This document shows, in pieces, positions 41,686 through 50,711 of a DNA stretch of 64,000 nucleotides. Below the pieces are notes generated by a model, which saw only the letters and a program-made list of their open reading frames with translations, was not told where the DNA came from and searched no databases. The stretch's first letter is position 1; each line of letters opens with the position of its first letter. Both the position numbers and the translations under genes were made by a program. Source of the DNA: Rhodococcoides corynebacterioides (GTDB lineage: Bacteria > Actinomycetota > Actinomycetes > Mycobacteriales > Mycobacteriaceae); assembly GCF_019834675.1 (NCBI RefSeq), contig NZ_JABUBU010000008.1, forward strand, positions 49,754 to 113,753, read 5' to 3'.

Positions 41686-42840
41686 ATGACCTCCCCTCGG
41701 CCCGCGCTCCTGTCCGACGTGATCGCCGAGCTCGATCGCGTGTATCCGCCTGCGCTGGCCGAGGATTGGGACTCGGTGGGGCTGGTGGCCGGGGATCCGA
41801 CGGACGAGGTGCGCACCGTGCGATTCGCCGTGGACGCCACCGAGGCGGTGGTCGATCGGGCGATCGCGGACGGCGCCGAGTTGCTGGTGGTCCATCACCC
41901 GCTGCTGCTGCGTGGGGTGGACACGGTGGGGGCGCACACCCCCAAGGGCGCTCTGATCCATCGGCTCGTGCGCGCCGGGTGCGCGTTGTTCACCGCCCAC
42001 ACCAACGCCGACTCCGCGCGTCCCGGCGTGTCCGACGCGCTGGCCGACGCCCTGGGTCTGGTCGACACCGCACCGCTGGATCCGAAAGATGCTGCGGCGC
42101 TGGACAAGTGGGTGGTGTTCGTGCCCGATGCCGACGCCGCTGCGGTACGGGAGGCGTTGTTCGCCGCCGGCGCCGGGGCGTTGGGCGACTATCGAGAGTG
42201 CAGCTGGGCGACGACGGGCGTGGGGCAGTTCCGACCCGTCGACGGCGCGAATCCCACGCTCGGGTCGGTCGGGTCGCTGGAGCACGTCGACGAGCACCGG
42301 GTGGAGACCGTCGCGCCGCGCTCGGCGCGGTCCGCCGTCCTGGCGGCCCTGCGGGCCGCGCATCCCTACGAGGAGCCGGCGTTCGACGTGTTCGCCCAGG
42401 TGGGTCTGCCCGGGCCGCTGGGCCTCGGACGGGTGGGTCGGCTCGAGGCGCCGGTCACGTTGCGGGAGTTCACCGCTCGGGTCGCCGAGCGCCTGCCCGC
42501 GACGGCGTGGGGCGTGCGCGCCGCGGGCGATCCTGACCTGCGCGTCGAGCGGGTCGCCGTGTGCGGGGGATCGGGCGACTCGTACCTCGGCGCGGCCCGC
42601 GCGGCCGGCGCCGACGTCTACGTCACGTCCGACCTGCGCCACCACGTGGCCGACGAGCACCTGCGCGGCGGCGGTCCCGCTCTGATCGACGTGGCGCACT
42701 GGGCCGGGGAGTTCCCGTGGTGCGCTCAGGCCCGGGGCGTGCTCGACCGTGCCTTCGGCGAGCGGCCCGGGTGGTCGAGTGCGGTCCTGGGGGAGCGGAC
42801 CGATCCCTGGACGATCGGTGCCGTCGACACCGGCCGCTGA
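41686..42840 (+). CDS. Nif3-like dinuclear metal center protein
   Basis: The 384-aa protein is of the Nif3/YqfO family, with metal-ligand motifs [12 protein letters not shown] (about residue 70), [10 protein letters not shown] (about 105) and the C-terminal DVAHWAGE. An inserted YqfO-like domain lies at about 130-240. Some members have been called GTP cyclohydrolase-like, but the cellular role is unsettled. ATG at 41686 matches the usual N-terminus ([16 protein letters not shown]). It leads an operon with the zinc-ribbon and RNase H genes, as in Rv2230c-Rv2228c. Confidence 0.9.
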   Translation: MTSPRPALLSDVIAELDRVYPPALAEDWDSVGLVAGDPTDEVRTVRFAVDATEAVVDRAIADGAELLVVHHPLLLRGVDTVGAHTPKGALIHRLVRAGCALFTAHTNADSARPGVSDALADALGLVDTAPLDPKDAAALDKWVVFVPDADAAAVREALFAAGAGALGDYRECSWATTGVGQFRPVDGANPTLGSVGSLEHVDEHRVETVAPRSARSAVLAALRAAHPYEEPAFDVFAQVGLPGPLGLGRVGRLEAPVTLREFTARVAERLPATAWGVRAAGDPDLRVERVAVCGGSGDSYLGAARAAGADVYVTSDLRHHVADEHLRGGGPALIDVAHWAGEFPWCAQARGVLDRAFGERPGWSSAVLGERTDPWTIGAVDTGR

Positions 42841-42856
42841 CGGTAGCGTGACACCG

Positions 42857-43594
42857 GTGAACGTCGACCCGAAGATCCAGGAGCGGTTGCTCGACCTGGC
42901 TGCCATGGACACCGAACTCGCCCAGCTCGCTCACCGTCGACGGACGTTGCCGGAGCAGGCGGAACTCGACGCGCTCGAGACCGAGCGGGTGGCGCGCAAG
43001 GACGCCGCCGTCGGCGTGGAGATCCAGCTCGACGACATCGACCGCGACATCCGCAAGCTCGAAGGCGAGATCGACGCCGTCCGCAAGCGCGAGGACAAGG
43101 ACCGCGCCGCGCTCGAGTCCGGCGCCGCGCCCGCGAAGCAGCTCACCGAACTGCAGCACGAGCTGGGCAGCCTCGAACGGCGCCGCAGCATCCTCGAGGA
43201 CGAGCTGCTCGAGGTGATGGAGCAGCGCGAGGCCCTCGCCGCGGACCACGATCACGCGGGGGCACGGCTCTCCAAGGCGGAGGACGACCTGGTCGACGTG
43301 ACCCGACGACGTGACGACGCCCTCGCCGACGTCGACCGCCTCGTGCAGACGCGGACCGGACAACGCGCCGAGCTGGCGTCGTCGTTGCCGGACGAGGTGA
43401 TCTCGGTCTACGAGAAGCAACGCGAACGGTCCGGTGTCGGCGCGGCTCTGCTGCGCGGCCGCCGCTGCGGTGCCTGTCGCATCGAGCTCGATCGCGGTGA
43501 GATCGCGCGTATCGCCGCGACGCCGGCCGACGCCGTCGTCCGCTGTTCGGAATGCAACGCGATCCTGGTGCGGACCAAGGAATCCGGTCTGTGA
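42857..43594 (+). CDS. Coiled-coil protein with C4-type zinc ribbon
   Basis: The 245-aa protein has a long coiled coil (about 10-185, heptads rich in Leu, Glu, Arg) and a C-terminal zinc ribbon with CGACRIEL and CSECNAIL. The family is often encoded next to RNase H and Nif3-like genes and may bind nucleic acid or act as a scaffold; it has no proven function. GTG at 42857, 16 nt after the Nif3 stop. Its stop overlaps the next GTG by 4 nt. Confidence 0.9.
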   Translation: MNVDPKIQERLLDLAAMDTELAQLAHRRRTLPEQAELDALETERVARKDAAVGVEIQLDDIDRDIRKLEGEIDAVRKREDKDRAALESGAAPAKQLTELQHELGSLERRRSILEDELLEVMEQREALAADHDHAGARLSKAEDDLVDVTRRRDDALADVDRLVQTRTGQRAELASSLPDEVISVYEKQRERSGVGAALLRGRRCGACRIELDRGEIARIAATPADAVVRCSECNAILVRTKESGL

Positions 43595-44766
43595 CGACCG
43601 GTCGCGGCGGTCGGGTGACGGTCGAGGCCGACGGCGGATCGCGCGGCAATCCCGGCCCGGCCGGGTACGGCGCGGTGGTGCTCGACGACGCCGGGTCGGT
43701 CCTCGCGGAGCGCCGTGAGTCGATCGGTACCGCGACCAACAACGTCGCGGAGTACCGCGGACTCATCGCGGGCCTCGAAGCCGCGCGCGAGCTCGGCGCG
43801 GCCGAGGTGGCGGTCCGGATGGACTCGAAACTGGTGGTCGAGCAGATGTCCGGCCGCTGGAAGGTCAAGCACCCGGACATGATTCCGCTGCAGCGGCGGG
43901 CGGCGGAGGTGGCGCGCAGCTTCGACTCGGTGAGCTGGACCTGGATTCCCCGTGCCGAGAACGCTCGGGCCGACCGGTTGGCCAACGAGGCGATGGACGG
44001 GGAACCGGCGCTGCTGACCGGTGCGGCCCTGTCCGAGTCGACGAGTGGGTCGACGAGTGGGTCGACGAGTGGGTCGACGAGTGGGTCGACGAGTGGGCCG
44101 GCGAGCGAGCCGGCGACGACCGACCGTCCCGCGTGGCAGTCCGTGTCCGGGGCGGCGACCCGGCTGATCCTGTTGCGGCACGGGCAGACTCCGCTGTCGG
44201 TGGAGAAGCGGTACTCCGGCCGCGGCAACCCCGATCTGACCGACGTCGGGCGAGCGCAGGCCGCGGCCGCCGCCGAGCGCGTGGCACGGCTCGGACCGAT
44301 CGACGCGATCGTCTCCTCACCGCTCGCCCGCGCCCGCGACACCGCCGAGGCGGTCGCCGCGCGGGTCGGGGTGTCGGTGCAGGTGCTCGACGATCTGACC
44401 GAGACCGACTTCGGGACGTGGGAAGGGCTTACCTTCGCCGAGGTGTCCGCCCGCGACGGCGACGCGCACCGCCGGTGGATGGGCGACACGTCGATCGCGC
44501 CCCCCGAGGGCGAGAGCTTCGACGCCGTGCGCGCCCGCGTCGAGCGGGCGCTGGCCACGGTGCGCCGCGAGCACGCCGGGCGGACGGTAGTGGTGGTCTC
44601 GCACGTGACCCCGATCAAGACTCTCCTGCAGCTCGGGCTCGACGTGGGCCCGTCGATCCTCTACCGCCTGCATCTCGATCTCGCGTCCGTCAGCGTCGTG
44701 GATTTCTACGACGACGACGCGGCGTCGGTGCGGCTGGTGAACGACACGTCGTTCCTCGGCGGGTAG
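43591..44766 (+). CDS. Bifunctional RNase HI / histidine (alpha-ribazole-type) phosphatase
   Basis: The 391-aa fusion has an N-terminal RNase HI domain (about 9-140) with EADGGSRGNPGPAGYG and the acidic residues at GLEAARE and RMDSKLV, then a Ser/Thr/Gly linker (about 148-175) and a phosphoglycerate-mutase-like domain (about 190-385) with the catalytic LRHGQTPLS and SHVTPIK. In M. tuberculosis Rv2228c both halves are reported to be active (RNase H and CobC-like phosphatase). GTG at 43591 overlaps the upstream stop (GTGA). The linker holds an exact 12-bp repeat. Confidence 0.93.
   Translation: MTTGRGGRVTVEADGGSRGNPGPAGYGAVVLDDAGSVLAERRESIGTATNNVAEYRGLIAGLEAARELGAAEVAVRMDSKLVVEQMSGRWKVKHPDMIPLQRRAAEVARSFDSVSWTWIPRAENARADRLANEAMDGEPALLTGAALSESTSGSTSGSTSGSTSGSTSGPASEPATTDRPAWQSVSGAATRLILLRHGQTPLSVEKRYSGRGNPDLTDVGRAQAAAAAERVARLGPIDAIVSSPLARARDTAEAVAARVGVSVQVLDDLTETDFGTWEGLTFAEVSARDGDAHRRWMGDTSIAPPEGESFDAVRARVERALATVRREHAGRTVVVVSHVTPIKTLLQLGLDVGPSILYRLHLDLASVSVVDFYDDDAASVRLVNDTSFLGG
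44038..44097 (+). repeat. Five exact copies of a 12-bp in-frame repeat in the RNase H/phosphatase linker
   Basis: TCGACGAGTGGG is repeated five times without change and encodes (Ser-Thr-Ser-Gly)x5 at residues 150-169 of the fusion. Because the unit is a multiple of three, copy-number change would alter linker length without breaking the frame. Confidence 0.95.
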
Positions 44767-44772
44767 AACGGC

Positions 44773-44790
44773 CGCCGAGGACACTCGGCG
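44773..44790. terminator. Bidirectional hairpin between convergent genes
   Basis: CGCCGAG pairs with CTCGGCG around a GACA tetraloop. It lies 6 nt after the RNase H fusion stop and 11 nt from the stop of the convergent transporter gene. Confidence 0.6.
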
Positions 44791-44801
44791 CGACCCGCTC
44801 G

Positions 44802-46076
44802 TCAGACCCTAAGGGCGGCCCAGAGGGCGAGTGTGGCGGCCACCAGCGTCACCGGGGTGGTGAGCACCCCGAGCACGGTGAAGGTCCGCAGGCTCACCGG
44901 TTCCCGCTCGGCTCGGGCGACTCGGCGCCACAGCATGATCGCCAGCGACCCCACGTAGGTGAGGTTCGGCCCGAGGTTGACCCCGATCAGCAGGGCCAGC
45001 AGCGCGGGGACCGAGGCGGCGCCGGAGCCGGTGAGAGCGGCGAGCAACAGCAGGGTCGCGGGCAGGTTGTTGAGCACGTTGGAGGCGACGGCCGCGATCG
45101 CGGCGATCAGCAGTAGGGACGGCAGCGACGTCGACGCGGGCAGCAGGTCGGCCACCCACGAGCCGACGGGCCCGTCGGCCAGGCCCGCGACGACGATGCC
45201 CAGGGCGAACACGAAGACGCAGAACCACAGGTCGAGCGCCCGCACGATGGCCGTCGGGCCGGTGTCGCCGGCGCGGACGGCCGGGACGGCGAGGACGACG
45301 GCCGCGGCGGCCGCCACCCAGACCGGTTCGATCCCGACGGCCCCGCTCACGGCGAAACCGACCAGGGCGCAGGCGATCACCCCGAGCGCGAACACGGGTG
45401 CAGGGGTGTCGTCGTCGGGGGTGTCTCCGGCGTGGAGGTCGGCCGGTTCCGGAGAGGACTCGCCGCCCCGGAGGTCGTTGCGGAAGAACCAGCGGAAGAC
45501 GAGGAACTCGACCACGATCGCCACCACCCACGGCCCCGCCATGAGTGCGGAGAAGTGCAGGAAGGACAGGCCCGTCGCCGAGAACACCAGCAGATTGGTG
45601 AGGTTCGAGACCGGCAGCAGCGTCGACGCCGAGTTGGACAGGTGCGCCACCGCGTAGGACGTCGGCCGAGCGGAGAAGCCGGCCCGGCGGGCCGCGGCGA
45701 TCACCACCGGGGTGAGCAGCACGACGGTCGCGTCGAGGCTCAGGACGGCGGTGGTCAGTGCCGCGGTGACGAACACGGCTGCCAGCAGGCGCACCGGGGA
45801 CGATGCCGAGCGTCGGTGCAGAACACCGGCGATCCAGCGGAACACGCCACGACGGTCCGCGAGATGGGCGAGCGCGAGGATGGCCGCGAGGAACGCGACG
45901 GTCGGTGCCAGATCACGGACCTCCCGCAGGGCCCCGTCGAGGCCGACCACACCGAGGAGCAACGCCAGACCGGCGGCGGGCACCGCCAACACCGCCTCGG
46001 GCAGTCCGCGCGGACGCACGATGGCGAACGCCAGCACCGCTCCGACCAGCAGGACGGGAAGAACGACGTCTCTCAC
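44802..46076 (-). CDS. ArsB/SLC13-type ion transporter
   Basis: The 424-aa protein has about 11-12 membrane helices and the ArsB/NhaD-like pattern of two repeats. The family segments are LSLDATVVLLTPVVIAAARR and SNSASTLLPVSNLTNLLVF in the first half, and ASNVLNNLPATLLLLAAL and GVNLGPNLTYVGSLA in the second. It may export arsenite or carry dicarboxylates or protons. No arsR or arsC is nearby, so the arsenic role is not supported by context. GTG at 46076 overlaps the DUF1697 stop (GTGA). Confidence 0.85.
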   Translation of the reverse strand: MRDVVLPVLLVGAVLAFAIVRPRGLPEAVLAVPAAGLALLLGVVGLDGALREVRDLAPTVAFLAAILALAHLADRRGVFRWIAGVLHRRSASSPVRLLAAVFVTAALTTAVLSLDATVVLLTPVVIAAARRAGFSARPTSYAVAHLSNSASTLLPVSNLTNLLVFSATGLSFLHFSALMAGPWVVAIVVEFLVFRWFFRNDLRGGESSPEPADLHAGDTPDDDTPAPVFALGVIACALVGFAVSGAVGIEPVWVAAAAAVVLAVPAVRAGDTGPTAIVRALDLWFCVFVFALGIVVAGLADGPVGSWVADLLPASTSLPSLLLIAAIAAVASNVLNNLPATLLLLAALTGSGAASVPALLALLIGVNLGPNLTYVGSLAIMLWRRVARAEREPVSLRTFTVLGVLTTPVTLVAATLALWAALRV

Positions 46077-46594
46077 GCGAGCAGGCGACGCAGCGTGCGG
46101 AGATTGCGGGTGGTCGTCGTCGACTTGTACGCCGCCTTCGCGCTCGCCTTGCCCACGACGCTGCCGAGCGTGTCGCCGCGAACGACTTCCCAGTACAGGA
46201 CGTGATGCGGGCCCGGCGCGGTCCGTTCGACCGTCGGGTCCAGACCGTCCAGAGCGCCCAACTCGGCGGTCGAGCGGCCGTCCGAGGAGAAGATCACGTA
46301 CGGGTGGCGCACGTCCTCGTCGGTGTCCCACGGATAGGACTCGACCACCTCCGCGAGCCGGTCCGAGGTCAGCACCACCACCCACGCGTCGTAGCCGAAC
46401 TCCCGGCGCAGCACGGCCTCGACGTCCGACCGCACCGACGCCTCGTCGCCGTCCGACGTGAGCAGGACGTTGCCGGACGCGAGCACGGTGGTGACGTCGG
46501 CGTATCCGGCGGCGGTGAGGGCGGACCGCAGGTCGCTCATGACCAGGCGCACCCCACCGACGTTGACGCCGCGGAGCAGGACGACGAATCGCAT
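46073..46594 (-). CDS. DUF1697 family protein
   Basis: The 173-aa protein begins MRFVVLLRGVNVGG, the signature of DUF1697, followed by DLRSALTAAGYADVTTVLASGNVLL and a C-terminal Arg/Thr-rich tail (STTTTRNLRTLRRLL). The function is unknown. It is the first gene of a two-gene unit with the ArsB-like gene. Confidence 0.9.
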   Translation of the reverse strand: MRFVVLLRGVNVGGVRLVMSDLRSALTAAGYADVTTVLASGNVLLTSDGDEASVRSDVEAVLRREFGYDAWVVVLTSDRLAEVVESYPWDTDEDVRHPYVIFSSDGRSTAELGALDGLDPTVERTAPGPHHVLYWEVVRGDTLGSVVGKASAKAAYKSTTTTRNLRTLRRLLA

Positions 46595-46637
46595 GCGACG
46601 ACTCTAGGGCGACGGCCCGACACGGCGATCCGCCGAG

Positions 46638-46643
46638 TAGCAT
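46638..46643 (+). promoter_or_regulatory. -10 element of rnpB
   Basis: TAGCAT fits the actinobacterial TANNNT -10 pattern. It lies 7 nt before the predicted 5' end of the RNase P RNA at 46651, the expected distance to a transcription start. Confidence 0.6.
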
Positions 46644-46650
46644 CTGCCGT

Positions 46651-47082
<432 letters not shown>

Positions 47083-47094
47083 CCGTCCACGACG

Positions 47095-47130
47095 ACGAAC
47101 GGCCCCCGTCCGAGGACGGGGGCCGTTCGT
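47095..47130. terminator. Strong hairpin terminator shared by rnpB and the convergent micro-ORF
   Basis: ACGAACGGCCCCCGTCC and its exact complement are separated by only GA, which gives a stem of about 16 bp with a CGAG tetraloop. It begins 12 nt after the rnpB 3' end and 15 nt from the stop of the convergent micro-ORF. No long T-tract. Confidence 0.85.
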
Positions 47131-47145
47131 ACGTCACGCGGTCGA

Positions 47146-47238
47146 TCAGATGGGGTTGACCGCCAGGAGGGTCGCCCAGTAGGTCGCGGCGTCGGGTCCG
47201 ACCAGCGGCAAGAGGTGGTCGAAGATGATGACTGACAT
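47146..47238 (-). CDS. Micro-ORF, 30-aa hydrophobic peptide
   Basis: ATG at 47238 opens 30 codons starting MSVIIFDHLLPLVGPDAATY and ending VNPI. AAGGAG lies 7 nt upstream, a strong ribosome site. The peptide is hydrophobic with one Asp-Ala-Ala-Thr polar segment and no Cys. It converges on rnpB and shares its terminator. I know no family; a leader peptide without a downstream gene is unlikely, so it may be a small membrane peptide or a toxin-like peptide. Confidence 0.5.
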   Translation of the reverse strand: MSVIIFDHLLPLVGPDAATYWATLLAVNPI

Positions 47239-47402
47239 GTCCTACTCCTTCGTCGTGATGCACCGTGGTGACGGTGGCGTGCGCAGGGGGTTCCCGGGAA
47301 GTGTATCCCTGTAACCCCACGATTGCGCGCGCGTCACTTGCCCCGGCGCGTGCACCCACCGAGTGCCGCGTACGGGTCGCTCGGACGGGGCACACTGTGC
47401 CC

Positions 47403-47582
47403 ATGAGCGACGACGAGCAGTGGTACTTCCGCATCAGCGACAAGGCCGTGGTGCAGGGCAAGGACGCGGGCGCCATGGACCGCATGGGTCCCTATCCGGA
47501 CCGCGAGACCGCCGAGCGTGCGCTCGAGATCGCGGCGGAGCGGAACAAGGCCGCGGACGACGCGGACCGCGAGTGGTCCTGA
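47403..47582 (+). CDS. Small conserved actinobacterial protein
   Basis: The 59-aa protein (MSDDEQWYFRISDKAVVQGK onward) has the pattern WYF...V..GK...MDRMGPYPDRETAERAL, which I know from small actinobacterial proteins often annotated SPOR-like or hypothetical. The function is unknown. ATG at 47403 gives the typical N-terminus. It converges on the CYTH-CHAD gene with a 9-nt gap. Confidence 0.7.
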   Translation: MSDDEQWYFRISDKAVVQGKDAGAMDRMGPYPDRETAERALEIAAERNKAADDADREWS

Positions 47583-47591
47583 CGCGCTGAC

Positions 47592-49154
47592 CTAACGGTC
47601 GGTCCAGCCTGCGCGATCGGCGGTGCGCCGCAGCGTCTTCCACGCGGATGGGAAGGGCTCCAGTGCGTCCGCTCCGGCGCGCGTCTCCGCGGCGTACAGC
47701 ACGCCGTGGGTGAAGGTGTCCGCGCCACGCGCATGGGCCGAGTCGGCCTCCACGAGCAGGGTGCGCCGCGCGACCGCGCTGTCCTGGTGGTCGCCGAGCA
47801 CCGACTGCACCTTCTTCGCGGACTTCGCCGCCCGTGCCGCCGTGCGCGCGAAACGTTTCGGGGAGTCGACCACCCCGGCCGCCTCGGCGGCGTAGCGCAG
47901 CTTCTTCGCCAGCTTGCGCACGTCGTGCATCGCGTCCTCGTGCTCGTCCTCGGCACCGCGCTCGCGCAGCGCGAGAGTGCGACGGTGCGCCTCGTCCACG
48001 CGGGCGTACTGCGCGCGCAGCACGCGATCGAAGACTCGGGCGGCCGGCTTGCCCGCCTTCTTCCCGCTCGGTGACGACGCGAGCAGCGCCTCGAGGGCAT
48101 CGAGGAGGGCGAAGTACCGCTCGCCGTCGAGTTCGCGCACCACCTCGGCGTGGGCGAGGGAGAAGAGCCGCTCCTGGGTGCCGACCAGCGAGTCGGCCAC
48201 GTCGCCGCGCACGGCGTCGGCCGGAAGAGCGGCCAGGGCGTCGCGGTATCGCGCGGCCAGCACCTCCGCATCGCGCGCCGTCCCGAGAATGCCCGCGAGC
48301 CACGCCAATTCGCCCCGAACGGCGTCGACCTCCGCGCGGTCGAGGAGTGTGCGGTAGGACCGGAGGACGCTGCGCAGCCGCCGCGTGGCGACGCGCATCG
48401 CGTGCACGGAATCGTCCTCGTCGCGCCGCACGCGGGGATCCGCGGCGATCAGCGCGGACACGTCCGCCGCGAGGGCGACGCGGAGCGCGGCGCCCGCCGT
48501 GCCGTCGGGCTGCGGAGACGTACTGTCCCGGGCGGCCTCCAGCCGCGACCCGAGTGCGCGCGCCAGCTTGGACGGCGACGAGCCCGGCTTCGCGCCGTGG
48601 TCGAGGAGGAACGTCCCGAGGTGGCGGAGCGTCGACCGCGTGCCGTCGACCAGTTCCAGCTCCCACTCCCGCCAGCGAACAGTGATGTCGTCGAGCAGGT
48701 TTCGCGCCGTCACCGTGTCGTCGCAGAGCTCGGTCGCACGATCGGCCTTCGCCGTCGACACCGTGGTGATCACCCGTCGGGTCTCGATGCTCGCCACCGG
48801 CACGAGAGGCCGGCCGCGCGTGTGGGCGCGCACCACCAGGGCGACCTCGTCGGGCACGCGCGTGGTGTTCCCGCCCGCGGAGAGCGGGCTGCGCACCTCG
48901 AGGCGCTCGTCCGACGACACGGGCAGCTTGACGTGCCACCCCGCATCGGCGCTGCCCGTCCGCCGCCGCAGCGTGATGCGGGCGCGGGCCAGAGCCAGGT
49001 CGGCGGTGTCGAAGTAGGTGGAGACCGGATGCGTCAGCTCCGGCGCCGACGCGGCCGTGACCGACGGCGCACCCGCGAGATCCGGGACGGGAGTGTCCAT
49101 CCCGACGTCGAACTTCACTTCGATCTCGGTGTGCGCCTCGGGCTTCCTCGTCAT
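47592..49154 (-). CDS. CYTH and CHAD domain protein
   Basis: The 520-aa protein has an N-terminal CYTH (triphosphate tunnel metalloenzyme) domain (about 8-205) with the EIEVKF signature and several charged tunnel strands, and a C-terminal CHAD helical domain (about 220-510) rich in conserved histidines (VHAMRVATRRLRSVLRSY, DAMHDVRKLAKKLRY). CYTH domains act on triphosphates such as inorganic polyphosphate, and CHAD domains bind polyphosphate. It matches Rv2226. ATG at 49154 gives the N-terminus MTRKPEAHTEIEVKFD. Confidence 0.92.
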   Translation of the reverse strand: MTRKPEAHTEIEVKFDVGMDTPVPDLAGAPSVTAASAPELTHPVSTYFDTADLALARARITLRRRTGSADAGWHVKLPVSSDERLEVRSPLSAGGNTTRVPDEVALVVRAHTRGRPLVPVASIETRRVITTVSTAKADRATELCDDTVTARNLLDDITVRWREWELELVDGTRSTLRHLGTFLLDHGAKPGSSPSKLARALGSRLEAARDSTSPQPDGTAGAALRVALAADVSALIAADPRVRRDEDDSVHAMRVATRRLRSVLRSYRTLLDRAEVDAVRGELAWLAGILGTARDAEVLAARYRDALAALPADAVRGDVADSLVGTQERLFSLAHAEVVRELDGERYFALLDALEALLASSPSGKKAGKPAARVFDRVLRAQYARVDEAHRRTLALRERGAEDEHEDAMHDVRKLAKKLRYAAEAAGVVDSPKRFARTAARAAKSAKKVQSVLGDHQDSAVARRTLLVEADSAHARGADTFTHGVLYAAETRAGADALEPFPSAWKTLRRTADRAGWTDR

Positions 49155-49196
49155 GACCACATCTTTACCAGCCGAGGATGAACGCACCGGTCGTTC

Positions 49197-49311
49197 ACCG
49201 ACGCAGCGCGTCCGCCGTCACCGACGCAGCGCGTCCGCCACTACCGACGCAGTGCGTCCGCTGTCACCGACGCAGCGCGTCCGCAGCTACCGACGCAGCG
49301 CGTCCATGGCC
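49197..49311 (-). repeat. Five tandem copies of a 23-bp unit at the 3' end of the iminopeptidase gene
   Basis: Copies begin at 49197, 49220, 49243, 49266 and 49289, each containing ACCGACGCAGCGCGTCCGC with one or two changes. On the minus strand the rightmost copy encodes the last residues of the iminopeptidase (MDALRR) next to its stop. The other four copies lie downstream, in the gap before the CYTH-CHAD gene. Confidence 0.9.
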
Positions 49312-50261
49312 TCGACGAGGTGATGCACGATGCCCGGCTCGGCCGCCGAGTGACCCGCGTCGTCCACCACGTGCAGGGTCGACGACGGCCACGCCCGGTG
49401 CAGATCGAGCGCGCTGCGGGCCGGGGTCACCACGTCGTACCGCCCCTGGACGATCACGCCGGGGATGTCGGCGATGCGGCCGATGTCCCGCAGCAACTGA
49501 CCCGGCTCGAGGAAGCCGCGATGGACGAAGTAGTGGTTCTCGATGCGCGCGAAGGCGAGGGCGAATCGCGGGTCCGCGGTCTGGTCGAGACGGCTCGGCG
49601 ACGGCAGCAGGGAACTGGTCGCACCCTCCCACGTGGACCACGCCACCGCGGCGCGCACGGCGACGTCCTGATCGGGGGAGTGCAGCAGGTCGTGGTAGAC
49701 CGCCACCGTGTCCTCGTCCCGGCGCTCGGCCGGGATGGGAGCAAGGAACTCCTCCCACTTCTCGGGGAACAGGTGGCCCGCGCCGCCGCGGTAGTACCAG
49801 TCGATCTCGGCGTCGCGGAGCAGGAAGATCCCGCGCAGGACCAGGGCCCGGACGCGGTCCGGATGCGCCTGGGCGTAGGCCAGCGCGAGCGTCGATCCCC
49901 ACGAGCCGCCGAACACGATCCACGACTCGATGCCGAGGTGCTCGCGCAGCCGCTCCATGTCGGCAATCAGCGCGGGTGTGGTGTTGACGGAGAGATCGGC
50001 GCCGTCGGCGACATGGGGCGTGGACGCGCCGCAGCCCCGTTGGTCGAACAGCACGATCCGGTAGTGCTCGGGGTCGAAGTAGCGGCGCTGGTCGGGATTG
50101 GTTCCGCCGCCGGGCCCGCCGTGCACGAACACCACCGGGGTTCCGGCGTCCGTGCCGCTGACCTCCCAGGCGAGGCGCTGACCGTCGCCGACGTCGAGGA
50201 GGCCCGTCGCGTGCGGGTCGATCGGCGGGTAGAAGGTGCGACGCGCGTCGTCGACGGTCAC
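49287..50261 (-). CDS. pip: Proline iminopeptidase
   Basis: The 324-aa alpha/beta hydrolase has the oxyanion motif VFVHGGPGGGTNP, FDQRGCGASTPH, the nucleophile elbow FGGSWGSTLALAYA (Ser about 112), Asp in GRYDVVTP and His in DDAGHSAAE near the C-terminus. The sequence follows the proline iminopeptidase family, which removes N-terminal proline. It has no signal peptide, so it is cytoplasmic. GTG at 50261 overlaps the upstream lipoprotein stop by 4 nt (GTGA). Its final codons are the origin of a 23-bp tandem array. Confidence 0.92.
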   Translation of the reverse strand: MTVDDARRTFYPPIDPHATGLLDVGDGQRLAWEVSGTDAGTPVVFVHGGPGGGTNPDQRRYFDPEHYRIVLFDQRGCGASTPHVADGADLSVNTTPALIADMERLREHLGIESWIVFGGSWGSTLALAYAQAHPDRVRALVLRGIFLLRDAEIDWYYRGGAGHLFPEKWEEFLAPIPAERRDEDTVAVYHDLLHSPDQDVAVRAAVAWSTWEGATSSLLPSPSRLDQTADPRFALAFARIENHYFVHRGFLEPGQLLRDIGRIADIPGVIVQGRYDVVTPARSALDLHRAWPSSTLHVVDDAGHSAAEPGIVHHLVEAMDALRR

Positions 50262-50698
50262 AGGCCCACCAGTCCCGTCGCCAGATCGGGGATCTCGAGC
50301 AGGTCGATCGCCTGCGAGCGGACGTCGCCGCACGTCTCCTCGGTCGCGTCGTCGACGATCGCCCGGTTCTGGACGACGGCGGCGTTGAGCCCGTACTGCG
50401 CGGCCCACGTCTGCACGAGGATGTTCAGGCCGCCACGTCCGAGCGTGGGGCCCTGCGTCCGCCAGTCCGAGAGCTGGGCCTCGAGATCGCGGCACAGTGT
50501 CTCGGCCTGATCGGAGGTCACGGTCGTCGTCGCGGTCGCCGCCGTCGACGTCGTGGACGACGGCGCCGTGGTCGACGAGTCGGCGGGCGCGGGGTCCGAC
50601 CCGCCGGACCCGCACGCGGCCACGCACAGAGAGGTGGCCGCGAGGGCGAGACCGACGCGGGTGGGGACTGCGGAACGAGACACGGTTCGGCGAATCAT
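50258..50698 (-). CDS. Lipoprotein of unknown function
   Basis: The 146-aa protein has a signal peptide (GLALAATSLCVAAC) with lipobox VAAC, so the Cys at about residue 29 is acylated. A Ser/Thr-rich low-complexity linker follows (STTAPSSTTSTAATATTTV), then an approximately 85-residue helical domain with two further Cys. Surface-anchored. No family recognised. It is co-translated with the iminopeptidase and lies 13 nt after the panB stop. Confidence 0.8.
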   Translation of the reverse strand: MIRRTVSRSAVPTRVGLALAATSLCVAACGSGGSDPAPADSSTTAPSSTTSTAATATTTVTSDQAETLCRDLEAQLSDWRTQGPTLGRGGLNILVQTWAAQYGLNAAVVQNRAIVDDATEETCGDVRSQAIDLLEIPDLATGLVGL

Positions 50699-50711
50699 GT
50701 CTGCGAGTGTG

